Shown here: in pieces, positions 41,434 through 50,460 of the stretch
Layout: each line of letters begins with the position of its first letter
Position numbering within the stretch: position 1 is the first letter of the stretch
Source: Brevibacillus fortis
Lineage (GTDB): Bacteria; Bacillota; Bacilli; Brevibacillales; Brevibacillaceae
Length of the DNA: 64,000 nucleotides
Direction: 5' to 3'
Assembly (NCBI RefSeq): GCF_003013395.1
Contig: NZ_PXZM01000041.1
Location: 1-64,000 of the forward strand
Position numbers and translations under genes: made by a program
The notes under the pieces: model-generated
The model's input: only the letters and a program-made list of their open reading frames with translations
What the model was told of the DNA's origin: nothing
The model's database searches: none

Positions 41434-43359
41434 TTAGCCGATATGCAGCAGCGAATTTTTTTTGCGGCGAAGTTCTACATTCGGGCTGACATAAGGCTCG
41501 AAATTATGCTTTTGCTCAATGAAGATTTGATGCCACAGCATGAAGACCAGGATCGTCCAGATTTTGCGACTGTAATCGGCATTGCCTTCGCGGTGTTCAT
41601 CGAGCATGTAAAGCACATAGGCCTTATTGATCAAATTATCCACCTTGGATTCGAAAATGATCTCTTTTGCCCATTTGTAAAATTCGTTTTTGAGCCAATG
41701 ACGAGTCGGAACAGGGAAGCCCAGCTTCTTTCTCGTTTGGATCTCAGGTGGTAGGAAGTCTTTCATCGCTTCCCGAAGCACGTGCTTGGTCGTGCCGTTG
41801 GCAATTTTGTACTTCGTTGGAATGGTAGCGGCGAATTCAAATACCTTCAGATCAATGAATGGCACACGCAGCTCCAAAGAATTGGCCATCGTCATCTTGT
41901 CAGCCTTCATCAAAATGTTGCCTCTGAGCCAAGTGTGAATATCCAAGTACTGCATCTTGGTCACATCGTCATATTCGGAAGCGCGTTTGTAAATCTCTTC
42001 TGTAATGGAGAAAGGAGATACGTACGATTCCGAGCGGGTAATATCATCCATGACGACACGCTTTTTCATCTCTTCACTGAAAATCAGTGCGTTTCCGAAG
42101 AAGCGTTGCTCAACCGTTTTCGATCCGCGGATGAGGAAGTTTTTCCCTTTTACCTGGTCGGGGAGGCGTTCTGCCATGTATCCGATGGATTGGCGCATCC
42201 AGCCAGGCATCCCGGAAAACATTTTGAGAGAATGAGGCTCTCTGTAAATATTGTATCCGCCAAAAAATTCATCTGCACCTTCACCGGACAATACGACGGT
42301 TACGTGTTCACTCGCCATCTGCGCTACGAAATAGAGCAGAATAGCAGATGGGTCCGCTACCGGTTCGTCCTGATGCCAGATGAGTCGTGGCAATTCATCC
42401 ATGTACTGCTTGGCGTTTATCACGCGCTCGAAATGCTCTGATCCCAAATACGCGGCGGTTCGCTTTGCATAATCGAGTTCGCTGTATCCAGGAATATCCG
42501 AGCCGACAGAAAAAGATTTGACTGGCTCGAAAGTACGCAGCATACCAACGATACTGCTAGAGTCAACACCACTAGATAGGAAGGCTCCACGAGAAACTTC
42601 GCTAATCCGGTGTTTGTCGACAGATTCAAGCATGACACTGCGCGTACCCTCAACAAAATAAGAGAACGGTTTGCTTTCATCGGGCTTGAATTCTACATCC
42701 CAGTATCTTTCGAGTTTGATCTGGTCGTTTTCAATAATGAACGAGTGCGCAGGCGGTATACGGTAAATGCCAGCAAACATCGTGTCAGGATCAGGAACAT
42801 ATTGGAATGTCAAATAGTGATAAAAAGCGGTTGGATTCACTTCACGCTTGAATCCTGGCAACTCCAGCAAGCTTTTAAGCTCGCTGGCAACCCCGATTGA
42901 ATCATTTGTCTCGACATAGTAGAGCGGCTTGATTCCAAAATGGTCGCGTGCCCCAAACAGACGTTTTTTACGGGAGTCGTAGATCGTAAAGCCAAACATC
43001 CCGCGCAAATGCTTAGGTGCATCTGTTCCTACCTCTTCATAAAGGTGGAGGATGGTTTCAATATCAGAATCGGTATGGAAAACGTGACCGATGTCCTTTA
43101 ACCATTGTTGTAACTCTTTGTAATTGTAGATTTCACCGTTACCAATAATCCAGATGTCACGTGTTTCGTTAAACAGCGGTTGATGTCCGCCTTCCACGTC
43201 AATGATGCTTAAACGACGAAAGCCCAGGGCGATGTTGTCTTCAAGGTGAAAACCATCGTCATCTGGACCACGGTGCAGGATGACACCCGTCATTGCACTA
43301 ATCGCTTCTTGTTGAACAGGCTTTTGCCGCTTGTTATAGAGTGATACGATTCCGCACAT
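41434..43359 (-). CDS. asnB: Asparagine synthase (glutamine-hydrolysing)
   Basis: A 641-residue two-domain enzyme. The N-terminal glutaminase has the nucleophile Cys2 (MCGIVSLYN), RRLSIID and GNGEIYN. The synthetase domain has the PP-loop SSGVDSSSIVGM (about 258-269), then SVGSDIPGYSELDYA and VLSGEGADEFFGGY. It makes asparagine from aspartate and glutamine; related AsnO-type enzymes in Bacillus act in sporulation, so either role is possible. It lies between comEA and comEC, an insertion relative to the B. subtilis order. No terminator is evident between it and comEA. Confidence 0.93.
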   Translation of the reverse strand: MCGIVSLYNKRQKPVQQEAISAMTGVILHRGPDDDGFHLEDNIALGFRRLSIIDVEGGHQPLFNETRDIWIIGNGEIYNYKELQQWLKDIGHVFHTDSDIETILHLYEEVGTDAPKHLRGMFGFTIYDSRKKRLFGARDHFGIKPLYYVETNDSIGVASELKSLLELPGFKREVNPTAFYHYLTFQYVPDPDTMFAGIYRIPPAHSFIIENDQIKLERYWDVEFKPDESKPFSYFVEGTRSVMLESVDKHRISEVSRGAFLSSGVDSSSIVGMLRTFEPVKSFSVGSDIPGYSELDYAKRTAAYLGSEHFERVINAKQYMDELPRLIWHQDEPVADPSAILLYFVAQMASEHVTVVLSGEGADEFFGGYNIYREPHSLKMFSGMPGWMRQSIGYMAERLPDQVKGKNFLIRGSKTVEQRFFGNALIFSEEMKKRVVMDDITRSESYVSPFSITEEIYKRASEYDDVTKMQYLDIHTWLRGNILMKADKMTMANSLELRVPFIDLKVFEFAATIPTKYKIANGTTKHVLREAMKDFLPPEIQTRKKLGFPVPTRHWLKNEFYKWAKEIIFESKVDNLINKAYVLYMLDEHREGNADYSRKIWTILVFMLWHQIFIEQKHNFEPYVSPNVELRRKKNSLLHIG

Positions 43360-43592
43360 AAGAAATGACTCTTCCTCTCACTGGATTGCTCCTGCTAACT
43401 CTATCATGTATCGACCATCAGCGCAATCTCTTATGAGTGCCAGTGATTGACCTCGAAAACGCTGATTCTACAAGGGAATTAGCCTTTCATCTTTTCTATT
43501 TTTGTCCCCATTCTGTTAGATATACTCCCTTAGGAGACCATTTATCGTTCGACAAAACGGTTTCATGGATAGAACAAGACGGGGGGATTGCA

Positions 43593-45968
43593 GTGTCAGT
43601 ATGGAGAGCAAGCCTAGCGATGATGATCGGCCTTATTCTGTCAGCCTATTTGCATCCTGCTTGGCTGCTGTTGGCTACAGGCGTATCATGGGCACTCGTT
43701 GCATGGATCCCGTTTACGTACCGCAAATACGTTGCATGCTACTCACTGATTTCTATTCTAGCAGGCCTCTTTTTTTATGGGTACGAGAATCTCCACAGCT
43801 CTGAAGTGAAACCAGTGGCAGAAAGGGAGCAGAGGATCTGGGTAGAAGGTGTCATTGATTCACCCGTGAGACGGGACGGGGATGTAGCACGATTTTTTAT
43901 CACGATAACATCCTGGGGTGAAAATCAGCGTGATCAGAATGAGCATCGGTCTCTCGAAAAAATCGCGCTTCGTGTTAAACTTGCTTCTTTCCAGGAAGCT
44001 GCACAAATAGAGCAATGGAGACGTGGCGGTGTTATTGTGGCTCCGATCCGACTATCCTTACCAGCTCGTGCGCGCAATCCTCATTCCTTCGACTATGCCA
44101 GCTATTTGTACAGGCAAGGTGTCCATGTGACTGGGGAAACAAACTATCAAACAGTTGATATGACACCTGCTTTTTCCGTGTGGGCGAGCTTTCAAGAATG
44201 GCAGGACTCGGGTGCAAAGCGAATTGAATCATTATTTCCAGATCCAGAAACAGCGGGTTACATGAAGTCGCTGCTGCTTGGTCTTGGACAAGAGGTGAAC
44301 CCTGAGCTTGAATCGATGTATTCGAATTTGGGTTTAAGTCATATTCTCGCGATCTCCGGTTTGCACGTGACCTTGGTCAGCTCCATGTTTATGTGGTGTT
44401 TGGAACGGATTGGTATCAGACGCAGACTGGCATTTGTCGTAACCATTTTCTTTTTGATCGGGTATGTGCTTTTGGTAGGAGCCAGCGCGTCTGCGATCCG
44501 ATCTGGGCTGATGGGGAGTGTGGGTCTTCTATGTCAGGTATTTGGAAAGAGGTTGGACGGCAAAGACGTCTGGGCAGGTGCACTCATTCTGATGCTGATG
44601 GTGAATCCGTATCAGCTGTGGCATGTCGGTTTTCAGCTTTCCTTTGCGGTCACGCTTGGTCTCATTATTTTTGTGCCATTCAGCTTGCATGTGTTTGTTC
44701 GGGTACCCGTTTGGATTCGTACACTGGTGGCAGTCACCTTGTCGGCCCAGCTCGTTTCCTTTCCGTTTCTCATCTACCATTTTCATTTGTTTTCACCTGT
44801 GTCCTGGCTCGTTAATTTGGTAGTAACACCGATTCTCTCGGTACTAGCGCTACCGTTCGGGTATATCGCGGTTGTCCTCGATTTCTTTCACCCGTTTTTG
44901 GCCGTAATCCCTGTCTGGATTTCGACGGAATCATTGAAATGGATTCATCTCCCGTTGTTTGCTATTGAAAAAATGAGGCTCCCCTTCACCTATTGGCCGC
45001 ATCCTTCGTGGTGGTGGCTTGTTTTGTATACCTGCTTTCTAGTTGTTCTGCCCATTTCATGGAAGTTGGGCTATCATCGAAAGCGTGATATAATGCTTAC
45101 TTTCGTTATATTTCTCTTGTTAATTGTCGCGGCCAGACAGCCGTTTTCTGGAGTCGAAGAAGTGCGAATTACCTTCCTTGATGTCGGACAAGGGGATTCC
45201 ATCGTTGTCGAAATTGGTGATCAGAAGGTATACTTAATGGATGCGGGTGGGACAATGCGGTTCCCAGCTGCTGAACCATGGATGGAAAAGCGAGACCCAT
45301 TTGAGGTGGGGAAAGATGTCGTTCTGCCGTTTCTGATGGCGAGAGGAATCGAGGAAATCGATCGCGTCGTCATGACGCATGGCGATCTGGATCACATCGG
45401 TGGATTAAAAGCGCTTGTTCCTCATTTTTCTTTTGGAGAGGTATTGGTGAATGGAACAGCACCGTCCAAATTGGAGGGCGAGATCGTCCGGCTTTTCCAA
45501 CAAGAAGGAGTTCCGATTCTAACCGGGCTCCCGGGTCAATCTTGGTCAGATGGGCCGGGAATCGAGTGGAAGTGGCTGCATCCAGGTGAATCGACCTTCT
45601 CAGGAAATGATGCATCCGTAGTACTCCAGCTGACAGCTTTCAATAAGACTGTATTGTTTACGGGTGACATTGAAAAGGATGGGGAAAGTCAGCTTGTTCA
45701 AAACGGTTTGACTTCTGTGGATGTTTTGAAAGTAGCCCATCATGGAAGCAATACCTCGAGCACCGAAGAGCTCCTTGCAGTCACAGCACCAAAAGTTGCT
45801 GTCATCTCTGCCGGGGTGAAAAATCGGTACGGGCATCCATCGTCCGAAGTACTGCATCGCTTAAAAAAATTGGGTTCCGTTGTTTACAGGACTGATGCTC
45901 ATGGAGCGATTACGCTGGTTATTACACCAGAGGGATTATATTGGCAGGCCCAAATATTGGATACATAA
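43593..45968 (+). CDS. comEC: ComEC/Rec2 DNA uptake channel
   Basis: A large membrane protein of 791 residues. An N-terminal DUF4131 region (about 1-200) is followed by the competence membrane domain (about 225-510, HILAISGLHVTLVSSM ... LSFAVTLGLIIFVPFS). A C-terminal metallo-beta-lactamase-like nuclease domain (about 530-790) carries DVGQGDSIVVEIGD, MTHGDLDHIGGL (HxDxDH) and VAHHGSNTSS. It moves single-stranded DNA into the cell and may degrade the other strand. I chose the GTG at 43593, after GGGGGGATTGCA; the frame opens at 43437 but no site precedes that codon. Its partner genes comEA/comEB are not upstream; asnB is divergent. Confidence 0.93.
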   Translation: MSVWRASLAMMIGLILSAYLHPAWLLLATGVSWALVAWIPFTYRKYVACYSLISILAGLFFYGYENLHSSEVKPVAEREQRIWVEGVIDSPVRRDGDVARFFITITSWGENQRDQNEHRSLEKIALRVKLASFQEAAQIEQWRRGGVIVAPIRLSLPARARNPHSFDYASYLYRQGVHVTGETNYQTVDMTPAFSVWASFQEWQDSGAKRIESLFPDPETAGYMKSLLLGLGQEVNPELESMYSNLGLSHILAISGLHVTLVSSMFMWCLERIGIRRRLAFVVTIFFLIGYVLLVGASASAIRSGLMGSVGLLCQVFGKRLDGKDVWAGALILMLMVNPYQLWHVGFQLSFAVTLGLIIFVPFSLHVFVRVPVWIRTLVAVTLSAQLVSFPFLIYHFHLFSPVSWLVNLVVTPILSVLALPFGYIAVVLDFFHPFLAVIPVWISTESLKWIHLPLFAIEKMRLPFTYWPHPSWWWLVLYTCFLVVLPISWKLGYHRKRDIMLTFVIFLLLIVAARQPFSGVEEVRITFLDVGQGDSIVVEIGDQKVYLMDAGGTMRFPAAEPWMEKRDPFEVGKDVVLPFLMARGIEEIDRVVMTHGDLDHIGGLKALVPHFSFGEVLVNGTAPSKLEGEIVRLFQQEGVPILTGLPGQSWSDGPGIEWKWLHPGESTFSGNDASVVLQLTAFNKTVLFTGDIEKDGESQLVQNGLTSVDVLKVAHHGSNTSSTEELLAVTAPKVAVISAGVKNRYGHPSSEVLHRLKKLGSVVYRTDAHGAITLVITPEGLYWQAQILDT

Positions 45969-45974
45969 TCTGTT

Positions 45975-46001
45975 TGCAACTTTTTCAATGAGCGAACCGT
46001 C
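45975..46001 (+). promoter_or_regulatory. Candidate ECF-sigma self-promoter
   Basis: TGCAAC (45975-45980), a 17-base spacer and CGTC (45998-46001) match the general Bacillus ECF promoter form (TGAAAC, about 16-17 bases, CGTC/CGTA), directly upstream of an ECF sigma gene. T-rich sequence follows the AAC, as is common at such promoters. Confidence 0.65.
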
Positions 46002-46021
46002 TGTAGGGGGGAGAAGAGAAT

Positions 46022-46567
46022 ATGCATGAAGCAGAGTTGATCAGGATGGCGCAATCCGGGGATCATGACGCGCTAGTCGAACTGCTTCGATCCATTGAGA
46101 CCTCCGTTTACCGTAGCGCTTATTATATTCTAGGGAACGAACAAGACGCGCTTGACGCCTCCCAGGAAGTCCTCATTCGAATTTATCGAAAATTGGACAC
46201 CTATCAGGAAAAAGCAAAGTTCTCTACCTGGGTACAACGCATCGTCAGCAACGTCTGTATGGATAAATTTCGCGCGAAGAAGGAAACGGTCTCAATTGAC
46301 GAGCACGAGTTGATCATTCCTGATCGTAACAACGTAGAAGAAGAAATCCTTCTCACCGGGCTGTCGAATGACATTCAGGAAGCCATCGGAAGATTGCCCA
46401 AGCAATATCGGATGGTTGTAGTACTCCGCTATATAGAGGATTTGTCCTATCAAGAAATAGCGGAGGCATTAGATTTGCCGCTTAACACGGTAAAGTCGTA
46501 TTTGTTTCGGGCTAGGCAACAGTTACAGGAGCTGTTGTACGACTACCAGAAAGGGGGGATCGGTTGA
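46022..46567 (+). CDS. ECF-type RNA polymerase sigma factor
   Basis: A 181-residue sigma-70 family protein with region 2 (about 23-90, YILGNEQDALDASQEVLIRIYRKL ... FSTWVQRIVSNVCMDKFR) and region 4 (about 118-172, LPKQYRMVVVLRYIEDLSYQEI, then LPLNTVKSYLFRARQQL). It resembles SigW-type ECF factors, which respond to envelope stress. GGGGGGAGAAGAG lies before the ATG. Its stop overlaps the start of the anti-sigma gene (TGATG), and an ECF-type promoter precedes it, so autoregulation is likely. Confidence 0.92.
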   Translation: MHEAELIRMAQSGDHDALVELLRSIETSVYRSAYYILGNEQDALDASQEVLIRIYRKLDTYQEKAKFSTWVQRIVSNVCMDKFRAKKETVSIDEHELIIPDRNNVEEEILLTGLSNDIQEAIGRLPKQYRMVVVLRYIEDLSYQEIAEALDLPLNTVKSYLFRARQQLQELLYDYQKGGIG

Positions 46568-47424
46568 TGACCAACGAAGAGATTTTTGAACTCATGCAGC
46601 GGGATCTGGATGGAGATCTGTTGGAGTCAGAGCAGCAAACGCTCCATCGTTTGATTCAAAAAGATGCTGAACTGCAGCTTATGTACAACCGTTTGAAAGA
46701 TGTGTCACAACAATTAGAACATCTGCCCCCTGTCGTACCTCCGTTCAGCATCGTAGATTCTATTCTGCCGAAGCTGGAATCAGCCGCTGCAAAGCCTGCT
46801 GCGGTGAAATCTACGGTGAACGAGGAAATCCTGCCCACTCTGGAAGTTAAGCGCGAGTCGTCTTCGCTGCCGGAAACAAAAAAGTGGAAGCGGATGAAAG
46901 TATGGACGGCTAGTCTTGGTAGTACGGCCGTCGCTGCTAGCTTATTGGTTGGCATGTTGTTTTCAGGCGGTGATGGTAAGAAACATGACGTCGATTCGTT
47001 CCAGAACGGAACGGACATGACGCCAGCGGTCGCGGAACAACCCAAAAACGTTGATCCAAAAGATCCTACTCCTTCAAGCACTAATCCAATACCATCGAAT
47101 TCAAAAGAGGACGAGGACAAGTCAAAAAAGACTTCTGGAGCGGCTACTCAGACGAAGAGTAAAAAGCCACCGGCTAAGACCGTTAAAAAGCAAACACCGC
47201 CACCGAAGAAAACGAATCCGACACCGCCACCAAAGAAAGCTGTACCTCCAACTCCAGTAATTACAGATGATCAACCATCGGGATGGCCGATCGGACTGGA
47301 CGAAAATCCGGACAGAGAAGACAAAGAACCTGCTAATGACGATAAGGACGACGGCGGGGACAAGCAAGAGGAGAAAGACAAGAGAAAAAATAAAGAGAAG
47401 AAAAAAGATAAAGATAATGACTAA
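46567..47424 (+). CDS. Membrane anti-sigma factor with long charged extracellular tail
   Basis: A 285-residue single-pass protein. Residues 1-60 form the anti-sigma domain (EEIFELMQRDLDGDLLESEQQTL). No HxxxCxxC zinc motif is visible, so it is a zinc-less variant. A membrane segment at about residues 120-137 (LGSTAVAASLLVGMLF) is followed by about 145 extracellular residues: first Lys/Pro-rich (KKQTPPPKKTNPTPPPKK), then Asp/Glu/Lys-rich to the C-terminus. The tail could span or sense the cell wall. The start codon overlaps the sigma stop. Activation by cleavage, as with RsiW, is inferred. Confidence 0.85.
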   Translation: MTNEEIFELMQRDLDGDLLESEQQTLHRLIQKDAELQLMYNRLKDVSQQLEHLPPVVPPFSIVDSILPKLESAAAKPAAVKSTVNEEILPTLEVKRESSSLPETKKWKRMKVWTASLGSTAVAASLLVGMLFSGGDGKKHDVDSFQNGTDMTPAVAEQPKNVDPKDPTPSSTNPIPSNSKEDEDKSKKTSGAATQTKSKKPPAKTVKKQTPPPKKTNPTPPPKKAVPPTPVITDDQPSGWPIGLDENPDREDKEPANDDKDDGGDKQEEKDKRKNKEKKKDKDND

Positions 47425-47562
47425 CTTTTTTCCACGTATGGACCGGCACCGCTTGCGGGGATTTTGCGTATAGTACATTATCAAGCACCCCCTGCTTACC
47501 GTTTGGGGAGGAGGAATCCCGGGGCTTTTCCCTAAACGTTTACATAGAGGTGCCAACGGATG

Positions 47563-47600
47563 AAAAAACCGCTACCGATTCACTGGTGGCGGTTTTTTTT
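47563..47600 (+). terminator. Intrinsic terminator after the sigma/anti-sigma operon
   Basis: AAAAAACCGCTACC / GGTGGCGGTTTTTTTT stem with an eight-base loop. Confidence 0.85.
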
Positions 47601-47665
47601 CGCTTTGCTCTGATCAACATGTGCTATAATAACGCAGGTAAGAAGAAGGAAAGGGGAGAAAACGT

Positions 47666-48703
47666 ATGCCACTCCTATCGGCTATTCGCGAAATAAGGCA
47701 AAAACAATTCTCGCCGATCTACGTCTTATACGGTCCGGAGTCTTTTCTGGCCGAAGATTTTTTGGCGTTGGCTCGTAAAGAAATGATTGATCCAGAATTT
47801 ACGGATCTGAATATGAGTGTGTATGATTGTACCGAAACGGGATTGAGTGAAATCCTGCAGGATGCGGAAACCTTGCCGTTTTTGGGTGAGCATCGATTGG
47901 TGATTGCCAGACAAGCCTACTTTTTAACGGGAAGTAAGCCTTCGACTAAGGTAGAAAGTGACCCGGATGCTCTGCTCGATTATTTGCAAAACCCGCCTTC
48001 CTATACCACACTTATTCTACATACAGAAGCTGACAAGCTCGATGAACGAAAAAAGCTGGTCAAAACGCTTCAGCAAAAAGCAAAAGTGATGCCTTTTCCG
48101 TTGTTAAAGGACGGAGATTTGTACGGCTGGATAGAGCGACAAGCGGGTAAGTACGAGGCGAAGATCAATCGTCAGCAAGCCATGAAGCTTGTGGAGCGAG
48201 TGGGCGCCGAGCTGCGTCTTCTGGACAAGGAAATCGAAAAGATGGCTCTGTTTGTCGGGGCGGGAGAAACGATCACGGAGGACGTCATTGAGCTCCTCGG
48301 TGCACGTACGCTGGAGCAGGACGTATTCGCGCTGATCGAACAGGTAGCTTCAGGGCGATTGGACAAGGCACTCAGGATGATGTACGACTGCATGAAAACA
48401 GGAGAGGAGCCGATCAAGCTGCTGGCTCTCTTGGCGAGGCAGTTCCGCATGCTGTTGCATGTCAAGCAATTAGCTCCGCGCGGTTATTCACAGCAACAGA
48501 TGGCAGGAATGATAAAAATGCATCCCTACGCGGTGAAAAAAGCAATGGAACAAGCGCTTCATTTTTCCGAGGAGTCGTTGAAAAAACTGCTGGGCATTCT
48601 GGCGGAAGAAGATTTTCGTATGAAGTCAGGGCAGGTGGACAAGCGTCTCGCCCTCGAATTATTCGTTGCACGTGCACACGACGAACGATCAAAACGGTCG
48701 TGA
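47666..48703 (+). CDS. holA: DNA polymerase III subunit delta
   Basis: A 345-residue clamp-loader subunit (YqeN/HolA). It starts SAIREIRQKQFSPIYVLYGPE, with the modified P-loop region YGPESFLAEDF that lacks ATPase residues, as in delta. It continues with the lid (EKMALFVGAGETITEDVIEL) and the C-terminal collar (KLLALLARQFRMLLHVKQL, FRMKSGQVDKRLALELFV). Delta opens the sliding clamp. AAGGGGAGAAAAC precedes the ATG. A TATAAT at 47625-47630 may be its -10 box. A strong terminator ends the unit. Confidence 0.94.
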   Translation: MPLLSAIREIRQKQFSPIYVLYGPESFLAEDFLALARKEMIDPEFTDLNMSVYDCTETGLSEILQDAETLPFLGEHRLVIARQAYFLTGSKPSTKVESDPDALLDYLQNPPSYTTLILHTEADKLDERKKLVKTLQQKAKVMPFPLLKDGDLYGWIERQAGKYEAKINRQQAMKLVERVGAELRLLDKEIEKMALFVGAGETITEDVIELLGARTLEQDVFALIEQVASGRLDKALRMMYDCMKTGEEPIKLLALLARQFRMLLHVKQLAPRGYSQQQMAGMIKMHPYAVKKAMEQALHFSEESLKKLLGILAEEDFRMKSGQVDKRLALELFVARAHDERSKRS

Positions 48704-48717
48704 CGTTTTTTTACAGT

Positions 48718-48758
48718 AAAAAACCCCTAGAACAAAGATGTTCGCGGGGTTTTTTGCG
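48718..48758. terminator. Bidirectional terminator between holA and rpsT
   Basis: AAAAAACCCCTAGAAC / GTTCGCGGGGTTTTTT stem with A/T runs on both sides. Confidence 0.88.
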
Positions 48759-48767
48759 CTTGGTCTC

Positions 48768-49043
48768 TTACGCTACAGGAGCGCTCAGAACGTTAAGCTT
48801 TTTCATCAAACGAGACTTTTGACGGTTTGCTGCGTTTTTATGAATGAGACCTTTCGAAGCGGCCTTGTCCAGCTTTTTCACAGCCACCAGAAGAGTAGAA
48901 TTCGCCAATGCTACATCGGAAGCAGCGACAGCTTTCTCAAAGTTCTTGATGGAAGTACGCAGATCAGACTTTTGAGAAGCACGGTGTGCGCGTCGCTTTT
49001 CGATTGTTTTGGTGCGTTTAATCGCGGATTTAATGTTTGGCAT
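48768..49043 (-). CDS. rpsT: 30S ribosomal protein S20
   Basis: A 91-residue basic helical protein ([43 protein letters not shown]), the classic S20/bS20 sequence. It binds 16S rRNA in the 30S subunit. TAAGGAGGTGACACAC precedes the ATG at 49043. The frame is open further upstream but adds no homologous sequence. It is in the conserved holA-rpsT-gpr arrangement, transcribed opposite to both. Confidence 0.97.
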   Translation of the reverse strand: MPNIKSAIKRTKTIEKRRAHRASQKSDLRTSIKNFEKAVAASDVALANSTLLVAVKKLDKAASKGLIHKNAANRQKSRLMKKLNVLSAPVA

Positions 49044-49132
49044 GTGTGTCACCTCCTTAGACGACCATAGACATACAGTCATACAACAAAGTAATTCTAG
49101 CATGGGGCGAACCCATTTGCAAGAAAGGATTC

Positions 49133-49162
49133 GGAATAAAAATGAAGGATTCAAGCAAGCTA
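49133..49162 (+). promoter_or_regulatory. Candidate sigma-G promoter of gpr
   Basis: GGAATA (49133-49138), a 17-base spacer and CAAGCTA (49156-49162) resemble the forespore sigma-G form TGAATA / CATACTA. gpr is a known forespore gene in Bacillus. Confidence 0.4.
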
Positions 49163-49219
49163 GTAGCAGGAACAAAATGGTCAGTACTTTTTTACATTGA
49201 ATGACAGGAGCTGATGAAC

Positions 49220-50320
49220 ATGGCACATAACATCGATTTGTCAGGCTATTCGATTCGTACGGATCTTGCCTTGGAGGCACATGAGCTTGCCCAACAGCAA
49301 AACCAGAGCAGCATTGAGGGCGTTTGGCTGCAAGCTGACGACAGCGAGCCCAATATAAAAGTAACGAGAGTACATGTGGAATCTGAGGAAGCGGGGAAGG
49401 AAATCGGCAAGCTTCCGGGGCATTACCTAACGATTGAAGTGCCTAAGCTGCGGGATAATGATACATCAATCGAGGAGCAGGTGGCGAAGCGATTCTCCTT
49501 AGAATTTGCGATGTTCCTCAAACAACTAGGAATCACCGAGGACAAAAAGGCTCTCGTCGTTGGTCTCGGCAACTGGAATGTGACCCCGGATGCGTTGGGG
49601 CCGATGGTCGTGGAAAATCTGTTGATTACACGCCATCTGTACACGCTGGCGCCTGAAACCGTTGGAGAAGGGTATCGGGAAGTCAGTGCGCTATCACCGG
49701 GTGTCCTTGGGATTACGGGTATTGAAACAAGTGAGATCATTTTTGGAGTCGTGGAAAAAAGCAAACCCGATTTTGTCATTTGTATTGATGCGCTTGCGTC
49801 CCGAGCTCTGCATCGGGTCAACACGACCATTCAAATATCGGACACAGGGATTCATCCCGGATCTGGGGTTGGAAACAAGCGCAAAGCGATTGATCAGGCG
49901 ACACTTGGTGTGCCGGTGATTGCGATAGGAGTGCCTACGGTCGTTTTTGCCTCCACGATAGTAAATGATGCGATTACGTATTTGCTGGGGCATTTTGGAC
50001 AATCGATGGTAGAGAGTAAGCGGGCGTTTAACAAGCTGGCATTAAGTACTTTGCCAGAGCGCAAGGAACCGTATTCGGAAGAGGACATGCCCGACATGGA
50101 ATCACGCAAGACATTCATGGGATTGGTAGGTTCACTGCCAGAAGAAGAGAAACGGCAATTGATTCATGAGGTCCTCCGACCGCTGGGACAGGATCTGGTC
50201 GTCACCCCAAAAGAAGTGGACGATTTCATTGAAGGCGTAGCGAATGTGATCGCAACAGGGCTGAATCGCGCCTTACACAGTGCTGTAAATGAAGAAAATA
50301 GCGGCTCGTATACCCACTAA
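49220..50320 (+). CDS. gpr: GPR, germination protease for small acid-soluble spore proteins
   Basis: A 366-residue aspartate-type protease of family A25. It starts [17 protein letters not shown], and the sequence after the short N-terminal region resembles the pro-segment cut during maturation. The family core [38 protein letters not shown] and [24 protein letters not shown] is complete. It degrades SASP when spores germinate. AGGAG lies 8 bases before the ATG at 49220; the ATG at 49214 is too close. Confidence 0.95.
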   Translation: MAHNIDLSGYSIRTDLALEAHELAQQQNQSSIEGVWLQADDSEPNIKVTRVHVESEEAGKEIGKLPGHYLTIEVPKLRDNDTSIEEQVAKRFSLEFAMFLKQLGITEDKKALVVGLGNWNVTPDALGPMVVENLLITRHLYTLAPETVGEGYREVSALSPGVLGITGIETSEIIFGVVEKSKPDFVICIDALASRALHRVNTTIQISDTGIHPGSGVGNKRKAIDQATLGVPVIAIGVPTVVFASTIVNDAITYLLGHFGQSMVESKRAFNKLALSTLPERKEPYSEEDMPDMESRKTFMGLVGSLPEEEKRQLIHEVLRPLGQDLVVTPKEVDDFIEGVANVIATGLNRALHSAVNEENSGSYTH

Positions 50321-50460
50321 GCCGTGAAAAGCTAGAGTGAGAGAGAAAAGCTAGAAAAGGGTTCTATCGTCTCTATGAGCCTCATAAGCTAAAGCATAGA
50401 CAAGCACGAGGGGAAGTTCTCCCGACGTGCAACCATGCTACAGCTAGAGGAGTGAGACAG

